Below, piece after piece: positions 1-11,169 of a stretch of 64,000 nucleotides of DNA. This DNA comes from Erigeron canadensis (lineage: Eukaryota > Streptophyta > Magnoliopsida > Asterales > Asteraceae): contig NC_057765.1 of NCBI RefSeq assembly GCF_010389155.1, forward strand, positions 20,416,270 through 20,480,269, written 5' to 3'. A program made the position numbers and the translations under genes. The notes below the pieces were generated by a model that saw only the letters and a list, made by a program, of their open reading frames with translations, ran no database searches and was not told the DNA's origin. Each line of letters opens with the position of its first letter. The stretch's first letter is position 1.

Positions 1-974
1 CTAACATTTGAAACCTCTCCAAGATGTCATCGACATACTTAGACTGGTGAATAAAGAATCCATCTTTCCTTTGATCTACTTGTAGTCCGAGGAAAAATTG
101 TAATTCCCCCATAGCACTCATTTCAAATACATTTTTCATGCTCATTTCAAACTCTTTGCACATCTTTATATTAGATGAACCAAAAATGATATCATCCACG
201 TAAACTTGTACAATTAGATAATCTCGCTTCTTCCACTTGATAAACAATGTGCTGTCTATCGATCCTCTTGTAAATCCATTTGTCAATAAATGCGTCGACA
301 ACTTTTCATACCACACTTTGGGTGCTTGATGCAATCCATAAAGAGCCTTATCCAAACGATATGCTCTTCTTGGATAATTCGGATCTTCAAACCCCGGTGG
401 TTGGTGAACATACACTTCTTCTTTAACTTCACCGTACAAGAAGGCACTCTTAACGTCTAACTGATACACCTTTATACCTTTGAAACTTGCAAAAGCTAAA
501 AATAACCTTATAGCTTCAATCCTAGCAACTGGCGCAAAAGTTTCGTTAAAGTCATATCCTTCTCTTTATGCAAACCCCTGAACAACCAAACGTGCTTTAT
601 TTCTAGTAACGATCCCTTTGTCATCTCGTTTGCATTTATATACCCAACGAGTTCTAATTGGTTCTTTACCTCTAGGCACATCTACTAACTCCCAAACTCC
701 AAGTTTTTCAAATTCAACTAATTCTTCTTGCATAGCTTCAACCCAACATGGATCTTGAAGTGCTGCCTTAACATTCTTAGGTTCCACTTGTGAAATGAAA
801 CAAGAATATAAACACTCAGTTATCAATCCAGTGTCTTTCACTTCACAATACAAACTAGTCAGATCCTTATTCAACTGATTTCTAGTTCGAACAGGTTCGG
901 TAGCATTTCCAAGAATTTTTTCAACTGGGTGATCCTTATTAATTCGATATTGAGGACCGAATCAACATTCAAAC
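1..974 (-). mobile_element. Copia element A (family 2), left segment
   Basis: This is the 3' half of a minus-strand copia element, cut at position 975 by element B. It is nearly identical to 41622-42590 of element E. The A sequence resumes at 12781, directly after B, with the five bases CAAAC duplicated on both sides. The 3' LTR of A lies left of the window. Confidence 0.93.
1..974 (-). pseudogene. Reverse transcriptase fragment of element A
   Basis: Copia-type reverse transcriptase (RVT_2), which copies element RNA into cDNA in virus-like particles. Reading leftwards, the N-terminal part carries the [17 protein letters not shown] and [13 protein letters not shown] blocks (about 874-600). 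The [10 protein letters not shown] and [10 protein letters not shown] blocks follow, then the catalytic YVDD at 191-202. One in-frame stop (CAA to TAA, near 563-565) splits the frame; otherwise it runs open to the window edge. The sister copy in E has a different stop, so the two were broken independently. The frame continued upstream into 12781-13344 before B inserted. Confidence 0.92.
970..974. repeat. Target site duplication of element B, left copy
   Basis: CAAAC directly before the B LTR. The partner is at 12781-12785. The empty site is preserved in the related element E near 42590. Confidence 0.9.
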
Positions 975-1292
975 TATAATAACACGATTTCTGCTATTGA
1001 TTCGATCTCAACAATGGCGGTTCAAGTGTGTGTCTTCTTGGTATGTTTAGTGTATGTGATTTTTAGAGAGAGAGAGAGAGAGAGAGAGACGATCTGTATA
1101 TGTTGTATGTGTAAAATGGATCAAAAAGGCTTATGATTTCTAAGGAGTTGAGGGTATTTATAGTTTAAATCTACAATTAAACTAATTTACACTCCTAGTC
1201 CCTCAACCTTAGAAATCATTTCACCATGTCTTAACAACAATAACATCCACTAACTTCAATTATAATTTATCACTATTTTTGGATTTCTAACA
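975..1292 (-). repeat. 3' LTR of element B
   Basis: 318 bp. On the plus strand it starts TATAATAACACG, a TG to TA change compared with TGTAATAACACG in the right LTR, and it ends ...CTAACA. It matches 12459-12780 along its whole length and is also related to 24461-24782 and 60464-60678. Confidence 0.94.
1065..1089. repeat. GA microsatellite inside B LTR
   Basis: A run of AG dinucleotides, 25 bp. The same site in the other B LTR (12549-12577) is a few bases longer. In C it appears as CT at 24672-24692, and in H it has been deleted. Confidence 0.95.
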
Positions 1293-1307
1293 TTTTCCCC
1301 CTTAGTG
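1293..1307 (-). other. Polypurine tract (PPT) of element B
   Basis: Minus-strand CACTAAGGGGGAAAA directly before the 3' LTR. In retroelements this purine run primes plus-strand DNA synthesis. The same tract precedes the 3' LTRs of C (24448-24460) and H (60679-60692). Confidence 0.9.
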
Positions 1308-3227
1308 ATATATTGTAATGAATGAAGTACGTGTTATTTTGTCTTGTAGGAATTAAGTTGATGAGCCCGATGGTGAAGACAATTGGTGTGATGAAACAAG
1401 TCTTCAAAGCTTTCTCATTGTCTTTGGAGAACTTGAATCAATCTTGGTCCTGGACTTCTTGTAGTTAAAACATGATGAAATTCACAATGTTCTTTTTGAA
1501 CAGAGAATAAAATGAATGATTTTAGAAACTTTGAAAATTGTTGAACCATGAATCAGAGTTGTCTTTTGAAGTACGGAAGGCATAAATTTGGTTCTTCAAT
1601 CTTCGATTCTTGAATGAAAATTTGTTTCCTTGGAATGAAGTATCAAAAACTTAAACTCTCCCCCTTCGAGAGTGTAAGCATTTTGGAGCATCTTATTTTC
1701 GTTCTCATCCTTAAAAAAAACTTTCAAGAGAACATATTTCGGCGGCAAAATTCACTTCTTTTTCAATGACAATTACATTTCATTTTATTCCACCTTTACT
1801 CCATCAAATAATCTTTTTCTTTCTCAATCAATCATAATCTTTTTCTCCCCCTCATAATGACAAAGTTGGAAACCAATGTCATTATGCAAACATTGATTGA
1901 CAAAATGCGAAAAGAAACCTCTTGCATGGTGGTTTTTGTGTTTGTGAGATAAGAAATGAAAGACCGGATAAGGATGATCCGTTAACATGTTCAAAAATCA
2001 AAAGGATTAATGAAATGACCGAAAGAAATGTATGATATTTTTCGGATTTCCTATGTATCATTGAATTATGCACAAAGCAATTTTCTAAAATAGTTCGGTC
2101 TTGTAGCTTTTCAACTACGAGATTGCTTCAAAGAATATAAATCATGGTCAGTGTCACCTAAGGCGTTCGATAACCACAATCTATTATCCTTAAAGACTTG
2201 TTAGTAAACATCCGAGGTCACTGATAGACTTCTCGCTCACTCAATAATCACATAAATGTAATTATGAGACCTACGTTCAATGTTGGAAAATATGTTAGCA
2301 TTTGTAGGATTTCCATTCGATCATTGTGGAATATCAATTAAGATATCACTACAAATGTTCCGGCTATATCACATAGATAAGCAATAATATCACAAATATA
2401 TGACTCGAATGTGTCTTAAGGAAATGAAAAATGATCAGATTAATGATCAATCAAGATAGCTCTAGACACAACGTGATCAAATGAAGTCGGGGATTGGAGC
2501 AGAATGTCGCCCTTATTCAATATCAACATCTTCTAAATGAAGAGTCAATAGAAATGTGAAAAACTCCGTGAGAAATAAAACAAGTATTTGTTAAGAAACA
2601 CTTGAGTGGTTAGGTAAAGATGTGCATCGCTTCATTGGGTCTATGAAGTCTTAATCAAGATATCAACAAATGACATCCGATATAAATGTGTTTTACCCGG
2701 CGATTTGAGAGTTTTAGGGAAGGGTATCATTTCTTTTAACCCTTTTCTCACAACATATCACCATAACCTCTCACTTTTCAACGTTACTCCCTCCATTCTA
2801 TTTGCACGAAACCATCATCACTCAAAATACCCTTACAATCTAAAGAAAGAATTGAATACTCTAGGGTTAGAACTTATCGGTGATGATGAAGTTCATGGAG
2901 TGAACGAATCGCTCAAGTGCAAACTAAACACCGAACTTCAATTGATGAAAATCATTTGAAAATCATCAAATGTGCGTAAGAAAATGATTTGAAAACACAT
3001 TTGAAGTTTTGAAATTTTTGAAATCACAAAACTCCCCCTTAATCTATGCAAAGGTAGATCAAAAATGTTTTTCATAGAAAGGTAGAGCAAAAGTTGGTTT
3101 TTGTGAAATCAACAAGAGTAAAATCTTTGTTGTGATATATACATGAAAAAAAATTTGAGAGTCTAAAAGTGAACAAGATTTTAAGAAACACAAAGTTTTT
3201 TAACTCAATCAATTGTTCATAGTAAGA

Positions 3228-3570
3228 TTACTCGGGAGTACACAAAGGCGTTCAATCCTTTGCATCTTACATCAACAAGTTGGATGCAAATAAAACATTT
3301 AAGAACAAATTTAACTCAATCAATTGTTCAAGATGAGACAACTCGGGAGTACACAAAGGCGTTCAATCCTTTGTTTCTCATATCAACAATTGAGAGTTTT
3401 TTGAAACATGAAATTCATTTTAAAAATTTTGAAGTTTTTTGCAACAAAATCAAGACATCTTGAAGAGAATTGTTTGCAATTTTAATCAAATGAAAAATTG
3501 CTATTACACATACATATTCATATACGACTACTTGGAAGTACACAAAGGCGTTCAATTCCGCGTTATCTTA
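3228..3570 (-). repeat. Repeated block GTACACAAAGGCGTTCAAT
   Basis: Three irregularly spaced copies of a unit carrying GTACACAAAGGCGTTCAAT, followed by a TATCAACA or CATCAACA stretch, at about 3235, 3350 and 3535. Two copies of the same block lie in C (about 21897-21960 and 22010-22050) and two in H (about 62880 and 62995), always shortly after pol in the sense direction. The role is unknown. Confidence 0.8.
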
Positions 3571-3637
3571 TATCAATCTATATGTATAATAACACATTTT
3601 ATACCAATTTTGAAATATAAATAATTTCAAATAAGAA

Positions 3638-3776
3638 CGGATAATGCACAAAGTATGCAAAAGCCATTTTGAAATAATAGCTCAATGAAGAATGGGTTGC
3701 ATACAGAATATATGCAAGCCATAAAGATATAAATAAAACTATGAAGCCCGGGTTACATACATAGCATATGTAAGCC
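3638..3776 (-). repeat. Array of three post-pol hairpins in B
   Basis: Three imperfect inverted repeats at 3638-3665, 3694-3720 and 3750-3776. The last two have the sense layout GGC + 7-bp stem + 7-nt loop + 7-bp stem + CCC. The stems are TTGCATA/TATGCAA and TTACATA/TATGTAA, so bases change in pairs. They lie 120-250 bp after the RNase H stop. Confidence 0.75.
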
Positions 3777-3892
3777 ACTTTGAAAAAAAATTAAGAAAAT
3801 CTTTTTGTTATTTTTCAAAATTTTATATTTTTGTATTTGATTTTTGTCTTTTCAAATTTTGTATTTTGTTTTTCAAGAATGTATCAAGAAAG

Positions 3893-4776
3893 TTAAGTTT
3901 CAAGATTTAACATGCCAAGCTTAGAGATAAGAAAGTTAAACCTTTTCTCATCCAGTGGTTTAGTGAACAAATCTGCAAGCTGATAGTCAGTTCCCACAAA
4001 GTAGATCTCGATATCACCTTTCTCAATATGATCTTTGAGAAAATGATATCTCACATCAATATGCTTTGATCGAGAGTGGTGTACTGAGTTGACTGCAATA
4101 GCAATGGCACTTTGAGAGTCACAATAGATGGGAATATGATCATAATTCAGACCATAATCAGTAAGTTGAGTCTTCATCCATAACACTTGAGCACAACAAC
4201 TAGCCGCAGCCACATATTCAGCTTCAACTGTTGATAGTGACACATAATTTTGTTTCTTGGAAGACCAACTCACAATTTTATCACCCAAAAATTGTAAAGT
4301 ACCGAAAATGCTCTTGCGATCAAGCTTACAACCTGCATGATCTGCATCTGAATAGGCAGTTAAATTGAATCCAGTATCCCTTGGATACCAGAGACCTAAA
4401 TTGGGTGTACCCTTTAGATAACGAAATATTCGTTTCACAGCTTGAAAATGTAAATCAGTTGGAGCAGCTTCATACCTAGCACACATACATGTTGCAAACA
4501 TTATATTTGGGCGAGATGTTGTAAGATAAAACAATGAACCAATCATACTTCTATATCTCTTTTGGACAAATGGTTTCCCATTTTTATCAGCTTTATACTT
4601 GTACGAGCAGCCATTGGAGTTGAATTTGAAGAACAAGTAGTCATATCAAACTTTTTCAACATGTCATGAATATACTTACCTTGTGATATGAAAATACCAT
4701 TTGGTAGTTGTTTGATTTGAAGACCCAAAAAGTAGTTCATATCCCCAATCATGCTCATTTCAAAATGATTAACCAT
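3893..4776 (-). pseudogene. RT C-terminus and RNase H of element B
   Basis: The end of the pol polyprotein. The thumb region ([28 protein letters not shown]) lies at 4776-4620. The copia connection (LTTSRPNIMFATCMCARY) and RNase H follow. Candidate RNase H acidic residues are SDADHAG, the E of VEAEYVAA, YCDSQSAIAI, and the D of TDYQLADLFTKP near the end. A frameshift near 4600 splits two reading frames. The frame ends naturally with ...KLGMLNLET. RNase H removes the RNA strand of the RNA/DNA hybrid. Confidence 0.92.
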
Positions 4777-5261
4777 TAGAGATTAAAAGTTTCGACAAAA
4801 TGTTTGACTGGTTGACCCAAAGATAATGTCATCAACATATATTTGGACAAGAAGAACATGTTTACCTTGTTTGCGAATGAATAGGGTAGGGTCAATTGTG
4901 CCTTTGGTAAAGGCACCTCTAATCAAAAAGTAGATAAGGAATCATACCATGCTCGGGGTGCTTGCTTAAGAGCGTAGAGAGCTTTGTCTAACCTGTAGAC
5001 ATGGTTTGGTCTTTTGGGATCAACAAAACCTTCTGTTTGTTCAACGTAAACTTCTTCTTTGAGATCACCATTCATGAAAGCTGTCTTCACATCCATTTGA
5101 AACACAGTGAAGTTTCTGAATGCAGCATAAGCTAAGAAGATCCGAATGGCTTCCATTCTTGCAACTGGAGCAAAAGTTTCGTCGAAATGAACACCAGGTT
5201 GTTGGCAATAACCCTTTGCAACTAATCGAGCCTTGTTCCTTACTACCACTCCATTATCATC
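4777..5261 (-). pseudogene. RT core of element B
   Basis: Palm and fingers of the copia reverse transcriptase: [60 protein letters not shown], and the catalytic YVDD at 4828-4839. An in-frame TAG (AAG to TAG) at about 5259-5261 separates it from the upstream RT start. A second break near 4922, in the codon run after the SLSTF block, separates it from the YVDD part. It is homologous to 20204-20780 of C. Confidence 0.9.
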
Positions 5262-6116
5262 CTACTTGTTCTTGAAAATCCACTTTGTGCCAATAGGTTC
5301 ATTTTTCCTTGGGTTTGGAACTAATCTCCATTCTTTCAGTCTCTCAAACTGAGCGAGTTCGTCTTGCATAGCTTTAACCCATTCTGGATCTCGAAGAGCT
5401 TCATAAAAAGTTTTGGGTTCAATGTTGCTAAGAGAAAGTGCAACAAGACACTCATTCACTGAAATACGAGTAGTTACTCCAGCTTGTGGATCTCCAATAA
5501 TGTTATCAACATGATGATCTTTTCGCATACGTGACCATTTGCGATCAGGAGGAAGAGGATGTTGTTGATTGACATCAACATCATCATCATTAAAACCAGA
5601 GTTTTGCTGAGAGATGGAATCATAGCTTGGTAGAACAGCTTCCTCGTAAGATGGATGATCGAAGTCAAGAGGCACATATACATTTGGAGTGTTTATCGGA
5701 TTGGTAGTCTGGGTAAATTGGGTAGGTTGTTCTTGAACATTCACTGGAGAGGAATTATCAGGAGAGGATTGAGAAGAAGAATCATTAGAAGAGGATGAAG
5801 AACTACTACTTGAAGAAGTAGTATTTGGCTCAGAAGTACTTGATGATGATTCATGATGGTTGTCAAGAACTAGATCATTGTTTGAAACTGGTTCAACGAT
5901 GACTTGAGGTTCTTCATCATGAATCGGTTTTGAATTGTAGAATTCTTCAAAAAGAATGTCTAACTCATCACTCGTTGGAGTTGGAAACTTCTTGAATTTG
6001 GATGCTAAAGTAGAAGTCCTTGATGAAGTACTTGAATCACTTGGACCATTATTTGTTGGTAGCAAACTTTCTTGCTCGAAAATCATGCCCAACATCTCAT
6101 CAAACCAAACATTCAT
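5262..6116 (-). pseudogene. Integrase-RT linker and RT N-terminus of B
   Basis: A 284-residue open stretch. The first two thirds are low-complexity and very Ser/Thr-rich (a serine run near 5790), typical of the disordered C-terminal integrase tail in copia polyproteins. The last third is the RT start (IEPKTFYEALRDPEWVKAMQDEL, then GTKWIFKNK). A break between 6116 and 6153 separates it from the integrase. The same linker occurs in C at 19379-19918. Confidence 0.85.
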
Positions 6117-6152
6117 TGTTTCTTGAATCGTATTTGTTCGGCGATTGTAGAT

Positions 6153-7061
6153 TCAATAGGCAATTGATGTCTTGGAATAACCAACAAAGTAACCTTCATC
6201 ACCTTTCTTCTCGAACTTTCCAAGATTCTCCCGATCATTCAGAGTATAACAAACACACCCAAAGATATGAAAATAGTTGATGTTGGGTTTTCGTTTGTTA
6301 ACAACCTCATAAGGAGTCTTCTCAAATCGCTGATTTACAATGGACCGATTCTGAGTGTTACAAGCAGTGTCCACAGCTTCAGCCCACATATTGGAAGGTA
6401 ACTTAGAATAAGCTAGCACGGTTCTTGCAGCTTCCACAAGCGTTCGATTTCTCCTTTCAACAACACCATTTTGTTGTGGGGTACGAACCGTAGAGAATTG
6501 GTGAGTAATGCCTTTGGATTTACAAAATTCATCAAACATGGCATTTTTGAACTCAGTTCCGTTATCTGAACGAATGTAATGAACAGGAAGTTGAAGATTT
6601 ACTTGAGTAGAAGTGATGAAATCAATCAAAGTTTGAGTTGTTTCATCTTTGGAGGCAAGAAACTTGACCCAAGTATATCTTGAATAATCATCAACGATAA
6701 CCAAAATGTATCTCTTCCCATTTCGGCTTTGAACTTTCATTGGTCCACAAAGATCCATGTGAAGCAAATGAAGAAGTGCTAAAGAATTTGGAGATTTCTT
6801 CCGTTTATGAGAAGCTCGTTTTATCTTCCCAACGGCACAAGAAGGATAGACATGCTCACTTTCATACTTATAGTCTGGCAAGCCTTCAACAAGATGCTTA
6901 TTGACTAAAGTATTAATGGTAGGAAAATTTAGGTGAGAAAGTCTTCTATGCCACAACCAAGAATTCTTTGAAGTAGCGTTTGAAATGAGACAAATATTAT
7001 CGGTTGGTTGGTTATCATCAAGATTGACGGTAAAAAGGTTATCATCGCGGTCGCCACACAA
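6153..7061 (-). pseudogene. GAG-pre-integrase and integrase of element B
   Basis: Integrase, which inserts the cDNA into chromosomes. The zinc-binding HHCC region begins at WHRRLSHLNF, but the first cysteine of its CPSC pair is changed (EHVYPSC here, HVCPSC in C). The catalytic core reads HMDLCGPM (D), RSDNGTEFKN (D) and PQQNGVVERRNRTL (E). The frame stops at about 6153 after KTSIAY. The protease is joined to it only by a frameshift near 7060. About 300 residues are intact. Confidence 0.93.
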
Positions 7062-7369
7062 AATGTCACTCCATCTAGAGTTTGAACCTTGCAGAGAGAT
7101 TGTCGAAAAAGAACTTGAAGATTGTTGTCACAGAATTGTCCAACACTGAACAAATTATGACTTAATCCTTCAACATAGTGAACTTTTTTAATGACAATTC
7201 CATTGCGTTCAATGTCACCATAGCCTAAGATAGGAGCGAAATTGTTGTTACCAAACCGAACAGTTCCCATGAATCGTTCGATAAAGTTCTTGAGCAATGC
7301 TTTATTGCCAGTCATGTGTTTTGAACACCCGGAGTCGAGTATCCAAACACAGATGGTTATTTCCTGCAA
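7062..7369 (-). pseudogene. Aspartic protease of element B
   Basis: Retroviral-type aspartic protease, which cuts the gag-pol polyprotein. The active site is WILDSGCSKHMTG, followed by the VRFGNN and GYGDI flap-like stretch and HYVEGLSHNLFSVGQ. The reading frame shifts near 7060, before the GAG-pre-integrase domain. The start is undefined because the protein is processed from a precursor. Confidence 0.9.
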
Positions 7370-7379
7370 TCAAAGAAAT

Positions 7380-9864
7380 TTAACTGACTTTAGGTACCCA
7401 CTTGAAGACGGGTCCTTTGTGGCTAGTTAAAACAGGCAGGGTATATAACTTAGGTGATGCATACAAACATGCTTTCGAATCAACATACTTATTAATAAGC
7501 ACATTATCAACAAGCACATTTGGATCAAACAAACGAATATTAACACACGAATCAAAAGTAACATGTCTACCACCATTCAAACCATACAAATGAAAGCGAG
7601 AATGAACATTGTTTACAACATCACAAGGCATTGCCTTGGCATCATTAACATTTGTTTTCAAAGATGACTGAAAAGATAAATTGTTTGAAATATCAGAAAC
7701 AAGCTTCTTCTTACTACCCGCTTTTCTCCTTTGCCTTTTCTTCTTTTTCTCAACTTTAGTGATCTTAGGTACTAATGACTTAGCTACCCATTTAGACTCA
7801 CTAATCAAGCTCTTTCCACCTGTGGGATTGACACTAAGAAGATTAGAACGAGAATTTTGAAGAACTTTTATCTTTTTAGTCTCTTTTGAGGGTGTGGAAA
7901 CTTCTTGTTTCTTAGGTTTATCATGAGAAAACTAGCCATATCTATCCCTATACCTAATTACACCATTTGAAGCATCCCTAGTTAGCAAAACTAAGCTAGA
8001 TTTGGATACTTTAGGTAATGGACTAGATTGAGAGTTAGATGAAGAAACATTTGAGTTGATTTCCAAAAGTTTCTCTTTGTTGTATTTGATTTTGGGAATG
8101 GTCTCAACTTGTTTGATTTTGACATGCTTTTCAGAAGTAGGACACTTTGTTTTTAACTTATTGATTCTTGGTTTTTTGACAGTCTTTGGTTCAGTCTTGA
8201 CAAGTTTTGGAATGACTTGTTTCTTAGAATAATGTGAAGTTGGATATTTGGAAAACAATTTTGGAGATTCCTCATTTGATTCAACTTTGATTTTGGTAGA
8301 TTCAATCTTTTTCTCGGTTTCAGAATCAAAAGCATATTCTCCCTCCATGAATTTATCAAAATCATCTTTTGTGAAATGTTCAACCGGAGATATTTTTGAA
8401 AAATCAGGAATCTTGGTATCCAACTTTACACAATGGGTAGTCTCAGGAATGAAATCAACTTGAACTGACACATCTTTGGTTTCACAAGAAATTAAAGTAG
8501 AAGTATCAACACCTATACTAGCACTAAGCTTAGGGTGAACAACTAACTCTTCAAGAGACTCACATGTGAAAAACCTAAAGTAGTACCATATCAAAACTAA
8601 ACTATGCGCAAATTCGTCATGAGTTAAATTAGATTGCACATAATCATCAGCTATAACAGTAGCAGCATTTTGACATGAATACTCAAGAGAATCAGTCAAG
8701 GTTTGGGTGGAGGAAACAGTAGATGAAACACAAGTAGTTTGAGTGGAATGGTCTACTAAAGCACTTAGGTCAGTTTGAGTAGAAGCATCCATACAAACTT
8801 TCCTAGTATCCACAACAACTAATTTATCCTCCGAATTCAAACTTTGAGACTTAAGTTTATCAATTTCATTTTGTTGAGATTTCACCGTTTGTTGCAAACC
8901 TTCTATTTGTTTTTCCAAAATGGTGGATGGAACATACATTTTAGTAGGTTTAGGTGAATTACCAACTGACTCTTGGTTTTGGAAATTTGATGCTATTTCT
9001 TCTAATTTGAAAATTGAAGATTCTTTCGAGTTATTTGAAGCATTAATAACATCATAGTTAACCAAAAAATCATTTTGAGGTATTTTCTCAACATCATCAG
9101 TCTCAAAATCGTCATCCAGTGGACGAATAAACTGTTATACCATACCAAGGCGAAGAAATCTTTCATCATACAAGGGTTCGATTTGTTCTTTGGCTTTTTG
9201 TAATGGAGAGATATTCTCAAATCCCAACCCATGAAGAAGTTCCGATCTGTCAATCTTTGACTTGTTGAAATAGGCGGTAAAATCCAAAAGAGGGTTTTGT
9301 TCAACTTTATATAACTTCTCTTGATAAAAAAATATATTCTTTTTAAATTCCTCTAATTGGTTTTGAAGAGTTTCAATCTCAACGCCTTTCAAAAAACAAG
9401 TATGATTTAAATCAGAAATCTTTCGTTCAAGTTCAATATTGTTAGGTTTGGATTCTAAAAGTTTCTTGTTAAGAATATTAACATACATTTGTCTTGCATT
9501 GGCCCGAAGCCACTCATTGGTCTTTTGAATTTCAAGATCTTGATTGGCTTTTTCAAGATCATGAATGGTCTTTTCAAGTTTATAACACTTATGCAATAAC
9601 TTAGAATCAGGAGATGCATTCAACTCACACTCTTTAACCAACATTTGATCTTTGAGGTTTGAAAATCTTGTTTAATAGTATCATAATCAAAAAGTAATTT
9701 CGAATGTTCTTCAAAGAGTTTTGAAAATTTACTTTTAGAAAATGAAATACTATTTTTCAGCTTCTTATTTTTGTTGGCTAAAGACGTAATATGAGTTGTC
9801 AAGTTAGATAAAGCTAAATCAAACGACTCTTTATCTTTAACTAAAGAAAAAGTAGAGTGTAGAT
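7380..9864 (-). pseudogene. Gag-protease spacer (coiled coil) of element B
   Basis: About 2.5 kb of degraded coding sequence between the gag zinc knuckle and the protease. The open pieces, in sense order, are 9985-9620, 9644-9135, 9065-7932 and 7808-7380. Residues are Lys, Glu, Ser and Asn-rich. One region (HDLEKANQDLEIQ to QLEEFKKNIFFYQEKL) is predicted by eye to form coiled coils, and another is a Lys-rich basic tail. An extended gag of this kind is characteristic of the SIRE lineage. No enzymatic motif is visible. The pieces are separated by frameshifts or stops. Confidence 0.75.
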
Positions 9865-11169
9865 TTACCTCATCATCCGGGTACTCATCATCAGTGCTTT
9901 CAGCTTCGAATGCTTTGCTCTTGGCCAACCTCGCCATGAAGCACACATTTGCAGAGAGATCTTCATCTTCATCATCTGATAGCAAAAGCCACTTGTCATC
10001 TTCAGGTATACCACATTTGTATGACCAGCTTCCACTTGCTTTGTTAAAAGCATGTTCTGCTTGTAGTACTCATAGTTTCTCTTGCGGGGTTGTTTGCAAT
10101 CAATTGCAAAATGACCAGGTATACCACAGTTGTAGCACTTTTTATCAGAAGCTTTCCCCTTCTCAACAACTTGTTTGTCATAACTTTCAACTTTCTTTTC
10201 CACATGCTTGGATCCACTTGATTCACCTTGACCATTATTCTTTGAATGATAGTGTTCCTTCTTGGGAAATGCACTTGTGGAAGAAGTGCGGAGATTATTG
10301 TTTGTTGGCCTCGTTTTGTAGAACTTTTTCTTGAAGTGCTTGGTAACTGCGGCAAGAGCTTGATATAATTCGTCAGAAACACCATTTCTTGGAGCCAACA
10401 TATCATCTCCCTTCTCATCAGACGAAGAAACAACTACCATTTGCCTTTTAAGAGCTTCATAAACCTTCTTTTCAACAATTAATGCCAAAGGATTAAAAGA
10501 TACAACTTCTGGCATTTTGTTCGATGAAGCTTTGTTTAGGACTTGATGTTCATTGAGTTTGAAGGATTCATGAAGATTATGGATGGAGAACTTGGCCAGA
10601 TTTTGATGTTGCTTAATCTGAGTTCCATAATCTTCCCACTCAGGACTAAGAGCTTTGATGAATTTGATGTTTAACTCAATCTCTGATTTCTTCCTAAGTT
10701 CATTTATGACATTGCAGAATCTACAATAGACAGCCTCTAGAGATTTATTTGGCAATTTGCTGAAGTTGTCAAACTCAGTCAACACATTTGTCAATCTAAT
10801 TGTTGAAGTTAGGTCAGATCCTTCCATTTGTCTTGCCACCTCATCCCATATCTCCTTGGCTGTATCATAAGAATCAACAGAACCATAGATTTCATATGGC
10901 AGTGCTTTGTATAAGCATGATCTAGCTCTGTTAGCTACAGCTGTTCGATCTTTTTGTTCAGCATTCAAAAGATCAAGAGTGAGTATTGCACCAGTGGTGG
11001 GATGGCAATGAACTGCAAGTCCATTAAGAATGGAATCTTTAAGAAGGTGACCATTTGGTTGACATTCCACATAATCCATGAATCTTTTCTTCCATAGTCC
11101 ATAAGAACCACGGTAGAGAACTGGAGGTCTTATCTCAGAACCTAATGCCAAAGCTTCACGAGAAGCCAT
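9865..11169 (-). pseudogene. Gag of element B
   Basis: Structural gag, which forms the virus-like particle. A 434-residue open frame starts with MASREALALGSE at 11169, with the GLWKKRFMDYVEC block about 20 residues in. The copia gag (UBN2-type) fold region follows (TAKEIWDEVARQMEGSDLT...). A CCHC zinc knuckle CYNCGIPGHFAIDC lies near 10130-10090. The true frame leaves this ORF near 9995, where an acidic stretch (SDDEDED) continues in another frame, so a frameshift is present. The ATG lies at the start of the conserved region. Confidence 0.92.

Larger units (their letters stand above)
1308..3892 (-). other. Long 3' noncoding tract of element B
   Basis: No gene is seen in these 2.6 kb between the RNase H stop and the PPT. 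The tract is nevertheless conserved block by block in C (21556-24447) and H (60693-63308). It holds extra PPT-like runs (CCCCCTT or CCCCCTC near 1663, 1846 and 3034), a repeated block at 3228-3570 and a hairpin array at 3638-3776. A short plus-strand ORF (2705-2959) recurs, altered, in C and H, but has no known match. Confidence 0.75.

Noticed and set aside
9894..10334. Plus-strand ORF in B gag
   Set aside because: It is antisense to a clear gag frame with zinc knuckle and has no homologue in the window.
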